Shown here in pieces: positions 1 through 10,945 of a stretch of DNA of 64,000 nt. Numbering within the stretch: position 1 is the stretch's first letter; each line of letters opens with the position of its first letter. The notes beneath the pieces were generated by a model. The model searched no databases. It was not told the origin of the DNA and saw only the letters and a list, made by a program, of their open reading frames with translations. Source of the stretch: Neodiprion pinetum (lineage: Eukaryota; Arthropoda; Insecta; Hymenoptera; Diprionidae); assembly GCF_021155775.2 (NCBI RefSeq), contig NC_060236.1, positions 22,520,238 to 22,584,237 on the forward strand, written 5' to 3'. The position numbers were made by a program, and so were the translations under genes.

Positions 1-1846
1 TTTTTCTCCCCAAACGATCGAAGGTATGGAGTAATACTAGAAAATCGTCTGTGTTTCTTTTGCTCCTGTGTCGTTTTTAATATTATTAATAATAAAAAAA
101 AATTCTACCATTATTAAGATTCTTCTGTACATATTGAAGGAATGTACATAAATGTTAAGGAACACATTGAGTGACCAATTGCAATATAACGTATTGCAGG
201 TGTTTGGGATCGATCGTGTTTGCCCATGCAGATTTTAGACAACTAGTTGAGTCTTCGAAATATTGTACTGCTCAGGCAACAATGCCGATTCCTTGTTAGA
301 TTTGGACAAATATCTTCTATACACGATGTGTAATGAAAGTTGGAACCGATCGTTTACGTGCGAGTACATCGTAAATAATAAGAGACAGAGAAAGAAAAAA
401 ATGAGTTATTAAGAAACCATGATACCGATGGAAAATTATAAATATAATTATTATATAAGAGATTATTTTATAGTTATTATTCACTGAAATAAATCTCAGC
501 TTTATAAAACCATTGTTCTCATTGACACGAATATACTTTTGTTTAACTATATTGTAATTATGCACATTTTCTTGTGCTGTTAAAATTGTATAACGGCTGA
601 ATAGTTTTTCATGAAGGAGTTTGGAAATATTGCGAGATTCAACTATGAGATGGATCAATTCTATGACTTTCCATTCAATATTATTTACTGCATTCTTGAA
701 CCAACTGGCTCGCTAGGTTTTCGTTCATCAAAGTGCGATCAGATTATCTTTATCTTACGGAGTAAATACACCATCGCTGCTGTGTCAATAATAACTCAAC
801 GATAAGTGATTCTAAGGGCCTCTGTATTTTTACCTGATTGTAAAGTCCAAGAAGTACTGACTTATCAAACTTATCCTCAAACGCGTACCTATTTTCCATT
901 CCATGACATATAATCATACGATGTAAACAGTCGAATGGTTGATATCTTGTCACTCGTGAAGCTGTTCCGACGAACTCGTCTTTCTCCCTATTCACAAATT
1001 CTATTTGTAGCCACATAGTTGAATGCTTGTTAAGTATTACTCCACTGTAATAATCCTCATATAACGCTGTCTGATATTGTAAACAGTAACAATAACAGCT
1101 ACATCAATAACGAGATTATAATATTGTTTGTCCAGCAACTTCTTCGCAGGCTGGAATCGCATATGGTCTTTGGCTTAGATAGAATAATAAAATCCTTTGA
1201 TTAAGCAGACGCGGAAAAGTTTCCAGACAGGATTCGATCAAAGCAGAACGACGTCTGGTCCACGATTGTCGATGACGAGCGTGGCGGTTGGACCGCTCCG
1301 TGTCTCGCCGTCGCTACCGGAAGTGCTTAATTCGAGCTAATCATTGCGAAGACAGTGCAGGCTGCAGTGTGCAAAGCACGTCATGATTTTGGTCTAAACT
1401 TTCAAAAAGATCCCAGACAAAACTTCAGAGTAAAGATATGAGGATAATCATCGTTCACGAAGAACAGGGTGGCAAGCAGAAGAACACAGAAGCCGCGTCC
1501 ACCGCTTGGTTGGAAGCCCGTCGGGATCATGGTGTAAGTGTGGCAGCACACTTGGAATACGTTGACAGTTTTTTGATAACGGCCAAGTACGATATGTGTC
1601 ATATGGCAGTGTTTAACGTCCAACTGATCCCCTACTCCGCCGCCGAGTACTGCATGTACATACGTTCATTGTAGATACGATGATACATACGCATAGCAAA
1701 AACTGGTCATTACGCATCCGTATACCTGTGTGCGCATACGACGATGCGGCTTAATATAAGCTTGAACGGGAAGGGTTTTTATACCATTCAATCAAGTAGT
1801 GCCGATCCGACGTTTTGTATAATTTGCACCACTGAAGTGAAACAGA
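1..1846. other. Upstream intergenic DNA, no supported gene
   Basis: I see no convincing exon here. The open frames are short, have no recognisable domain and are not flanked by matching splice sites. The stretch around 1200-1340 is more GC-rich than its surroundings and could be regulatory, but nothing specific marks it. It ends at the TATA-like motif in front of the zinc transporter gene. Confidence 0.5.
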
Positions 1847-1852
1847 TATAAA
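1847..1852 (+). promoter_or_regulatory. TATA box candidate for the ZIP transporter gene
   Basis: A TATAAA motif lies 57 bases before the start codon at 1909. It leaves room for a transcription start about 30 bases downstream and a short leader. The motif is seen directly; its use as a promoter is inference. Confidence 0.45.
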
Positions 1853-1908
1853 TCGGACGTCGCCACGAGAGGTTCTTTGACAATTATTCACACACATAGA
1901 TAATTACG

Positions 1909-4578
1909 ATGGCGAAACGGTACGAATTTTGTGGTTGTTGGTTCGTTGTTATGAGTTTCGCGGTCTGCTACACGTGCGGCTCCGGAAACAAGATTATCCC
2001 CAATCAGGCACACCGTGATCACCGATTCTTCCTTCAGCAAATTTTTGACAAATACGGAGACAAGGGCATCATCACTTTTGAGGTAGGGCCTTAATTCGCG
2101 CGATCACTGTTTGACTTTCGGCACCAGTTCAAATGAATCCAGGATTCTTCTTTTTCTTTTTTTCATGATCATCGGCGTAAAATTATCCTTGCAGGGCTTT
2201 GAACATCTGCTGGAGAACCTTGGACTCGGGCGGTTGTCATTTGAAAAGAACCACAACGTCTCGGCGCACCGCATAAACGGCTCTTTCCAAGAAATGCACG
2301 ATGCCCTCCAACTCCACGACCATCGCCACGGCGCCCAAGAGTTTTCCGAGTTTTACGCGGACGATGATGCAAGTTACCAGGATAACGGACACTTTGCCAA
2401 AGCCGACGAAGTCTTCGCCAAGGCTGACGATTTCTCGACATCCGAAAGAAACTTCGGACAATCCACGACGAAGTTCACAAAGAGGAATTTAGCTGAAGGT
2501 TGTTATGAATACATAACACGATATCTGTGCAATCTAAGACCTTCGGCGAGACCTTCACGTTTTTACACTGAAGTATCATCAAACGATTACCTACCTATAA
2601 GGCCATAGATGACTTAAGTCGGGGGAGATAATCTGCACAGCTGTGCTTCCAGCGATAACGTTGGCAACTTAAGTGTAGCTTATTATAGATGATATAAAAT
2701 GTCATCAAAATAGCCTCAAGTGCTCCATGAGATTACGTCACCGACATTCTCATTTCTATAACAAGGTGTTGATTCCTAATAACGTACATTTTTAGATTTT
2801 CTTCTTTTCCGGATTTCAGAAATATCCGGAGAACGAGTCGAGCAGTATGAGGACAGCCTGTGTCTCTCGCCTCAAGCCCTGCTCCAGACTTTTGGTCTGA
2901 GACCAAATCATTCCGTTGCGATTAAACCGCCGCGCTTTTTGCACCTCTGTCCGGCGATCATTTACCAGCTCGATCGCAGGGCTTGCGATGTCAGAGTCAA
3001 TTCGACGTTGAGCATCAAAGTAGGATTTAGTAAAAAGGTGTCGCGGACCGAGGGTGAGTTCTCGATTAATTCTTCCCAAGTAGCGCTTTCGATACACCAA
3101 TATTCTCTCTGTGGGATTAACCATTCTTGAAGTCCGGTGTACACGTTGCTCAAAGTCACTTGACGTCACTCGAAGTCAATTAAGTCGCTTGAAGTCATGT
3201 GAAGCCACATAGAGTCACCTCGAGTCACTTGAAGTTACTTCAAGTTATTTAAAGTTAGTGAAGTCACATGAAGTCAATTGACTTCACGAAGTCTCTTGAG
3301 GTCTTGCAGTCAAGAAGTCAAGTGTAGTCAATCGACGTGGTGATTAACGCCTCGATTCTCTCTAATCTCGATAATTGGCAGCCTGGATTCACGCGACTTT
3401 GGCCACTGGGGTGATCAGCTCCGTGGGACTTTTGGCCGTTACCATGGTGAAACTGACTCGGCGTCCGTCGTTCCTTCACTTCCTGGTTGCCCTGGCTGTC
3501 GGCACGCTCAGCGGGGACGCCCTGCTGCATCTTCTGCCGCATGTGAGTGTAATCGTTGTGAAGTCAGCTGACCTACGAGTAACGTAGACAATTAATAATT
3601 TCTAGGCTCTGCTTTCAGAGGATATGGATCACGAGACCGCTGCGCTCAGATGTAGTGCAACTTTCTTAGCCGTTGTATTTTTTTATGCACTCGAAGCCAC
3701 CCTCTTCCTCGTTAGGTCTCCTAAGGTGAGTTGATTGGCATTGCGTTTCCTGATCGACCTCAGTAACTGTTATACCTATCTATAATACCGATACGTTTCC
3801 AGCTTCGGAAGAAGGAGGCTCCCGGCGACGAACCCGACGTCTCCTTTGAGCTAGGAGCCTCGTCGGCTGCGAATAAAAGTGTGGAAGAGGCTGGCTCGAT
3901 GCTGACGCAGCACGGCCACTCCCACGGTCTCCCAGAGGGAAAATCGTCCTCTCTGGTCCTCCTCATTCTCGTCGGCGACGGCCTCCATAACATGGCAGAC
4001 GGCCTCGCAATCGGTGCCTCCTTCGCCAGCGACCCGGTCGCTGGGCTGGCGACAACAATCGCTGTCTTTTGCCATGAACTGCCCCACGAACTCGGTAACG
4101 CTTCCAGAAAATCGCGTATCGCAAGGGCACATGCAGAGTTCACATGCTTATCGTTCTTCGAATTCTTACAGGTGACTTCGCGGTTCTGATAAACACCGGA
4201 ATGAGCGTGAGACGGGCTCTGATGTATAATCTTCTCTCTTCAGCACTCAGCTTCGTCGGCGCCGCGGTCGGTGTCTGCCTCGGCGAAATTGGGAACGCCA
4301 GCCATTGGATATACGCTGTGACCGCTGGCAGCTTCATGTACATCGCTTTGGCCAATTTGGTACGTATCGACTCATCGTATTACGTTTAGGAGGGAATTCT
4401 GGTCTTACATGGTAATAATGTTGCGATTCAATTTCAGGTACCAGAAATGATGTCGTTTGTGAAAACCGACGCGAAGGCACACGGAATTCTTATCCAGCTT
4501 TCGGGAATCGCTCTCGGAGGCATGTTGATGTTGCTTATCGCTCTACATGAGGAAAAGCTTATGGGTCTTCTTTCGTAA
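1909..4578 (+). CDS. Zip71B: ZIP zinc transporter, LIV-1 subfamily (ZIP5/SLC39A5, Zip71B-like), 8 exons
   Basis: Exons joined at GT/AG sites: 1909-2082, 2195-2498, 2820-3053, 3382-3542, 3606-3725, 3803-4094, 4172-4359 and 4438-4578. Together they give an unbroken 537-residue protein. It has a signal peptide, an extracellular N-terminal domain with a helical EF-hand-like stretch, then the ZIP membrane core. Motifs visible are ALAVGTLSGDALLHLLPH in the second membrane segment, a short histidine loop HGHSH near residues 368-372, the metal-site motif GDGLHNMADGLAIG, and HELPHELGD starting at about residue 422. The last is the diagnostic LIV-1 motif. ZIP proteins move Zn2+ (some Fe/Mn) into the cytosol. 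Length, short His loop and the C-terminal ALHEEKL stretch fit ZIP5/Zip71B better than the much longer fear-of-intimacy group. Family is certain; the orthologue is probable. Confidence 0.93.
3140..3340. repeat. Degenerate minisatellite in intron 3 of the ZIP gene
   Basis: About 200 bases are built from a 10-11 base unit close to AAGTCACTTG, repeated with substitutions (GAAGTCAC, AAGTCACTTG, AAGTTACTTC). Some copies run in reverse orientation. The array lies wholly inside the intron between 3054 and 3381 and fills most of it. Confidence 0.8.
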
Positions 4579-4885
4579 AACGATTCTACTTCGTCAATTG
4601 ACAATTATTTTCGTTGGTATGCGTTCGAATAGGATCACGAAAATTATGCTGAATTAGCACCAGCAAAGTCGTCACACAGGAAAACAAAATTACCCGTTAT
4701 GACTCAGGGTCGCATATTCCATACCAAATCAGAAACCGTATATATACTCAACTATACGTTCGACTCGTGCGTACTAAACTAAATATTAGAATATAAGCTG
4801 TATTATATTTCATTCGCTTAGGTTCATCCGACACAAACATGCAGTTGTCAGCATGAACATCGTGTGGATATGGTGTATCCGTGTA

Positions 4886-4891
4886 AATAAA
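4886..4891 (+). terminator. Polyadenylation signal candidate for the ZIP gene
   Basis: A canonical AATAAA lies about 310 bases after the stop codon on the coding strand. It is the first good signal downstream. Use is inferred. Confidence 0.4.
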
Positions 4892-5555
4892 ATTCTATCA
4901 CGTTCTGAATATTAATTAAATGAATAGAATCACTCATAATAATAATACAATTATAGAACCGATAATATTAATAATCTTGGGTCGTTGAAACGTTTCGAGC
5001 TTGTTCGCGGGCTAACTTCGTCAGAATTTCACACGTAATATGTGAGATAACGTGGAGATATCGCGCAAGCTCGAATGTTATATTAATTTTGAGAATTTCC
5101 TGTCTCTTGGATAGAGCTGCAGGATTCGGTCTCTGGACTCGGAAGGAAGGAGGAGAATGATTACTTGTCGATTGTGTGATCAACTCCTGGAAAAGCTTGA
5201 ACCGTTTGACCGCTTCAACTTGGTTTTCGAGATAGCCTCAGAAAATGTTTCCTCACCCTCATGTGCAAAGGCACGAGTGGAATAAACCCATCATCATAGG
5301 CCGTGTAAACGGTTGAGGGTCAAACTTGATCTGTGTGTGTGAAGCACGCACAGATCGATCGCTATGAGAAGATGTCTCGTGATGCGAGATATTTGTTTCC
5401 GGAAAGGAAGTATTGAAATAATGAGTAAATGTTTTGTTCCCGTGAGGCGGGACAAGAGACAGGATGTGAAGTTTTGAATTTATTTTTCTTGTGATTTTTG
5501 AGAAATTTGTGGTAACTTATGAAGGGATAGCTCTTCCTGATTTACTTTAATAATA

Positions 5556-5960
5556 ATTAGGTTTGCCTACGGCAAGACTAATATATGCTTCATAGCATGG
5601 TGGTCAGAAGGACGGTATTTGACAATGCTGGATCGTCGTTGACAAGTTGGTTTTGATATTGATAATGATTCGTTTAGTTAGAACTAAGACAGAATATTAT
5701 TTCGTGATAGCAAGGTAGTCGGAAGGACTTAGATAATAGTTCGGTTTACCTATGGCTAGACTGAACATTGTTTACGTGATAGCCTGGTCGTCAGAGGGAC
5801 GGTGTTCGACAATGCGGAGTCGTCGCTGACAGTTGGTTTCGATATTAATAATTATTCGTTTAATTAGTACTAAGACGGAATATTATTTGTGTGATAGCAT
5901 AGTAGTCAGAAGGACTTGGATAGTAGTTCAGTTTGCGTATGGCAAGACTGAAAGGGAATT
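5556..5960. repeat. 187-bp tandem repeat, about 2.2 copies
   Basis: Two full diverged copies start near 5560 and 5744, and a third begins at 5931. Landmarks recur at 183-187 base spacing: GTTTGCCTACGGCAAGACT (5561), GTTTACCTATGGCTAGACT (5744) and GTTTGCGTATGGCAAGACT (5931). A shorter motif near GATAGCANGGTNGTCAGAAGGAC occurs twice per unit, at about 5591, 5706, 5778 and 5893. The unit therefore looks like an older duplication inside a repeat. Copies differ by point changes and small indels. Confidence 0.88.
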
Positions 5961-7486
5961 CTACGCAAACATACCTTCACCTGTATTAAGACATTCAGTC
6001 GCAATGACCGAGACTCTCTACAAGTTCAAGTGCCCTACCTATGGGTCAGAGGATTGTGAGACGATCACTGTATCTGAGCTATGAGGTCAGACGCAATGCT
6101 GTTCTTCACTCAGACATGGCTCCCTAGTACCTAAGGACTTTTTATTGAAAACAAGTAAAAATGTTAATACGTTGAATGCCCTCCTTTGATGGGAAGTGGT
6201 GTGTGAGGATTCCTGGAAGGACAACTCCACGTCTCCTGATCGTGGGTCCGTCGATATCCGGCTCCTCGTATACGTGGGATGCTCCGTGAATGTAACCACG
6301 GATGGGTCCTCGCGTTGAATCGTTCGTAGATCTACCTGGGCGTGTGGCTGAATAGATGATAGATAGCTAGATCCACGTTTGCGCTCGTCTTTTATACTCT
6401 TACTGTCTAGTTTCGCCGTTTTCGGGGATAGAGATTGGTCGCGCCCCCTGAAGAAGGGGTACGGTAAATCGTGCGATTTGGTTGGATTACCGGTGTGTGG
6501 TGGGGTTATCGAGTGGGTAGTGAGGTTTGGGCTTGTCACCACCAAGCATAATATTTGGGGGCACGCACCGAACTCTAGGTGTCGGTACGCCAGCCAGGCG
6601 TCCTGTCACAGTCGTATGCATCCGTATACATGATAGGTACATTATAAATACACAGATATATACTTATGCGTCTTTATTGTTCAATTTTGTACGCAAATAG
6701 GGTATTTGATAGACGTATTTTTAACATTATTGATACCATATCACTAATTAAACGCGCGATGACGATGCCGATGTCGACGACGATGACGATAATGACTATA
6801 AAGAGTAATCAATTAATTATAGCATACTTCATTTTTTTTTCACTTTTGTCTTTCGTCTTTACGCAAAATTTTTTTTATCTCCGTTTACATTTTATTAATT
6901 TATCATTACATCTCACTCAACAGTCTTGTGTACATCTTTTATTTTACCTTTTAACTATTATTTATGTCGTTTTAATTATTATTAATATTATTTTTATTAG
7001 AGAGATCTCACCGAATCATCGATTATTACTATTCAATCCACGCTTCTGATAATGCAGTTTTACGTACGGCGGCTCGGTTAATTTCAAAACTCGCTTAAAA
7101 ATCGTCACATACCTACATAATAAGTTGCTAGGTACAATAATCGTATGTATGTATGTATAACGTTACGCTCAGAGAATCATCAGGTGCCATTTCTCTTCTC
7201 TTTACATTATACATTTATATTTAAGATCTACTCTTTATGCTATACCATATTCAGTATATCGATAATAATATTCAATTTTCAGATATAATTGTGTTTTTGT
7301 TCCTCCCCGGATCAATTGTCAATGATTTTATTACGATGCTACTTTTTATACATAGTACATATTTTATACACAGGAATCTAATTAATGCACCGCTAAGGCT
7401 CGCACATATAACAAAATTGCTTTATTTTCGACGTTCACTGTGTACATATACATACATACATATAATGATACACTCGCGCACGCAAA

Positions 7487-7524
7487 TACATATATATATA
7501 TGTGTGTATAAATACATATATACC

Positions 7525-7573
<49 letters not shown>
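7487..7573. repeat. TA/TG microsatellite
   Basis: A run of TA and TG dinucleotides with a pure TA tract of about 40 bases (7533-7573). Open frames crossing it give only alternating Tyr/Ile translations and are not genes. Confidence 0.95.
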
Positions 7574-7576
<3 letters not shown>

Positions 7577-9646
7577 TGTGCGAGGATGATATTCATTCAA
7601 GTAATTACAACTAGCTACAATGACACATGGGCGGAGGGGGGATGATAACGCGATACCCCATTTAAATGTTTCTTATAGCATTATAATATCGTGATACGCG
7701 TCGCGGGGTACATTTGAAATTCGGCGCACCCAGTATAACTACTAATATTTATACCTTTTAAATAGTCGGATATGAGATATTGCCCTGGATTACGGCACCG
7801 TTTCTTCCCCCCTACTCTGACAATTTTCTCGCGTTTTACGGTTAGTGTTTCAGGTCGGGATGAAAGTGAATTGGTGGAGGTCATCCTGCCCTGAATTTCT
7901 GCCGATTTCAACGAAAGAGATGAAACAAATATAGTTTTAAAAAGTACACGAATTAACAGGGAAGAGAAGTGGTGGCGATATTGCGGAACATACACGGATG
8001 GATATAATATTCGTTAAAAGGGAAGAATATTCACTGCGAACGCTATTCTCTCTCTATTGATTCATTTGAAAAAAATTATTTCATAACGAATTAGAGAGGA
8101 GAAAAAGATCTAGTTCGCGGGACAGACTCGACAATAATAAACAGTTTCGCACGAGTATTTATGTGTATTTATTAACTGCGTAAATATCGTTAGAGAAATC
8201 TCTGTTGACGCCTATGAGGCTGGTTAACCCTTACTAACGGCCAAAGACCGAATATTAGGGTACAATTCTGTATTCATGAAATGTAGACAATGGTTTACTC
8301 AGAATGAATTCTCTCTGGGCTAAATCGTTCAAATTAATGTAATAAGGTCGCATTGTGTTTCCGTTTCCGCTTTTTTTTCTAAACCTTGCCGTTGAGATTC
8401 TGTTAGACACATAATCAATAAAGGATTATAGCATTTTCCTTAATTGTTTGATAGTTGAATAATCATTTCTCCTGAAATTTTCGACCGTATATCGGGATCT
8501 GGAAGATCGTTGGGTTTCGTGTAGGCAAACATGCAAAAATACCTATTTGCGTCGCTGTATGGTTCGCCAGGAATTGGCGAAAGACTCACTGAATCCTCCC
8601 TCGCTCCCTGACTTTTTCGCTTACTACCTTTCTACCGAATCTTTCTAATATCATGGGTCGTTGAAGAAGTCTGTAATATTTATCGAAGGCTCGATATTAT
8701 ATTAATTTTTGACGGTTGCAAGTTGTATTTGAGTGATAACTGCGTATGAATCGAGCCGGGCCACGCGGACCTGACACCAGATTTAAATTTTGGTAGTTTT
8801 TCTATGCCCATGAGCCGGTGCAACGACGTATCGTTACAAGCAAAGGTAGCGAGTGCCAGTTGGAATTACAATTTTACAAAAGAAACTATAGGCTTCCATA
8901 CTTTTTGCTAAACAATTGCAATCGACTGATCACTGTTTGTAATTACGAAAAAAAGCGAGGACGTATGGATAATGAGAAAACTTATTCTTATAATGAACAA
9001 AATCTTCAGCTGTACAAGTAATGTTCTACACAAAAACAATAACTTTGCCTCCAATTTTGAACATCCATCTTTGGCACGGTAGATTATTACAGGAAACCAA
9101 AAAAAAAAAATAAAAACTATAATAATACGCATGGGGGAGCGTCACAAATTTTCTTGACATTTGCATTGACTGGGCGTCGTAAGACGAAACACCACAGTTT
9201 CATTTATGGCCAGCTAAGTCAGCAAGCACCAATGCAGCCCCTTGGATCGTATGATTATCGAGTAAATTGATTGAAAGAACTTAATTCGAATACAACACAC
9301 TCGACTAGTCATCTGAGCTTTTACCTTGCACTCCTTTACCCTTAAGAATTGCAGGAGCCATGAGTCAAGCATCGCGATATCGTACGCGCATTCCCAACTC
9401 TTTTCTCTCCTCTCTGTCTCTATTTCTCTACTTCTCTTTCCCTTCCAAACCACCCACTCTCTTTCTCTTTTTCGTCAGTCACGCATTGGCTCAAAACAAC
9501 ATAAATTATGCACACCACGGTCTTGCCACTTTGCCACGGCTACTGCTCCGCTCTGGCGCGATTGTCCGACACACATTAAAATAGCACATCGTATTTGTGT
9601 TGTCTCTGAGAAACGCGAGCTAGCACTCTCAGGCGACAAAGGCAGA

Positions 9647-10933
9647 TCAGTTCCAGCTTGCGTCGCTGGCGTCGCCTTCGTCATCTGAGCCCATCGCGTC
9701 ATCATCCGGCACCGGCACTACCTCCGGTGGAAAGGCACCGGTGCAATTGCCGGTCCGCTTGTTTCCCGCCAGGCCCCGCTTCTTGATTTGCAGGGCGAGC
9801 TGGTCCTCCGGGGTTCGTTCCTTGCGAAACTCGTAGACTAGTGGAAAGATGTGTTCGATCGCTGCCTGTACTGCCGCTACGCTTGGAGCTGCAATAAGGT
9901 GATTGCTGAGATACAAGTAAAAAGTTTTTCAGAATGATAAAGGCAGAGTTACCCATCACGTAACTAATTTTATCAATAGTCCAAGCTTTTTTTGAACATA
10001 CTATATGTCGAGATATCCCTAAATTGAACGCAACCAATCTTACTGTTACTATTGTTTATACTTAAGTACAAACCAGTCACAGTAACGCTTCCCGTTGAGA
10101 ATATCTTGAGAGTGGCCTTTGGCTCCTTCAGTTTGTATGTAACTCCAGGATGAATCTCTGGCTCGTAACTGTTGCGGAAAGATTGAAGAAGGTATGCAAA
10201 TGTTAGGACTATATATACAGAAGATTGGGGATTGTACAAGCTTCTGATTGTGAGCCTCAAATATCGTCAAACTTACTCCGCAATATCCTTGTGCCGGACA
10301 GAGAATGATGTGATCTTTATGGCGAATGGCATACAGCAAGTCCCCAGGACATTGACTACCCGGAAGTTGTTGAAGCGGACTTTGAAGTCAAGCTTCTGCA
10401 GGGAGCGGGCAAAACGTCGGGCTGCGATCTTTGCTTGGTCCTCGCTTGTTGCTCCTGTGCATGTCACTTTGCCTGATGACCATATTGATGCAGTCGTATA
10501 AGGCCGGCGCAGTTTCATGGTTATCATCTGTGTAACAAGTTGGTCAAAAGTTTTTAGAATGTCTTGATCTATCAATAAGAATAATCATAGTAAAATTATT
10601 TTCGAGAAGAGCAGCTACCCCATTTTCTCTCCGGTACTCGACGTTTGATCCTTCAAGCGCAATCTTGCGCAGATTAAGGTGGCATCTGACGCTGAAACTG
10701 CACACTACGTTGTTTATCACAATGTCTATCTCGGGGGCCTCCATTTCAGCAGCCTCAGTCTCGCGAACTTCCATGTCCCCCTGTATCTCAGGCTGTTCCT
10801 GTTCCTCGGCGAGCATAACATCCTTGCTGTCCGGGTGCATTCCTGCCCTTTCCAGACTGCTGACATTGTCGACGTGATTTAGTGCTCCGTTCGTCAGGTG
10901 TTTCATGCCATTCTTTTGAATAGCAGTTGCCAT
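9647..10933 (-). CDS. Trf2: TBP-related factor 2 (TBPL1/TLF), 4 coding exons
   Basis: Coding exons on the minus strand are 10933-10619, 10527-10277, 10168-10074 and 9888-9647. All joins keep frame and give 300 residues. Residues from about 68 to 260 form the saddle-shaped TBP-like core with its two repeats, including FNNFRVVNVLGTCCMPFAI in the second. The changes at the DNA-contact positions are those of TRF2 rather than TBP. The first 67 residues are acidic and unlike TBP, and the C-terminus is an acidic tail (PDDDAMGSDDEGDAS). TRF2 pairs with TFIIA/TFIIB and directs transcription from TATA-less promoters (ribosomal-protein, histone H1 and DPE genes in flies). I chose the ATG at 10933 because a splice acceptor sits just before it, at 10946. 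The gene therefore has at least one upstream non-coding exon that I cannot place. Confidence 0.93.
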
Positions 10934-10945
10934 AATATCAGCCAC

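Larger units (their letters stand above)
4892..9646. other. Long intergenic stretch with repeats, no supported gene
   Basis: No exon with recognisable homology is visible on either strand. The stretch contains a 187-bp tandem repeat (5556-5960), pyrimidine/AT-rich low-complexity sequence around 6800-7400, and a TA/TG microsatellite. The right end (about 9000-9646) may include the 3' untranslated region of the Trf2 gene that reads leftwards. Confidence 0.5.

Noticed and set aside
1438..1674. 78-codon plus-strand frame before the ZIP gene
   Set aside because: A competing antisense frame covers the same bases and neither has recognisable features. Separated from the ZIP gene by its own promoter-like motif.
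3140..3340. Regularly spaced short repeats as a CRISPR array
   Set aside because: Units are 10-11 bases, degenerate and without unique spacers, in an insect intron. This is a minisatellite.
6087..6545. 152-codon minus-strand frame
   Set aside because: No homology visible to me, and it lies in a repeat-rich intergenic stretch. Possibly a decayed repeat, not a supported gene.
7237..7614. 125-codon frame across the TA microsatellite
   Set aside because: The second half is translated microsatellite (Tyr/Ile runs).
4975..8720. Two copies of a GGGTCGTTGAA ... TATATTAATTTTGA-like block (about 4980 and 8655)
   Set aside because: Only short pieces match, with different spacing between them; I could not separate this from chance similarity in AT-rich DNA.
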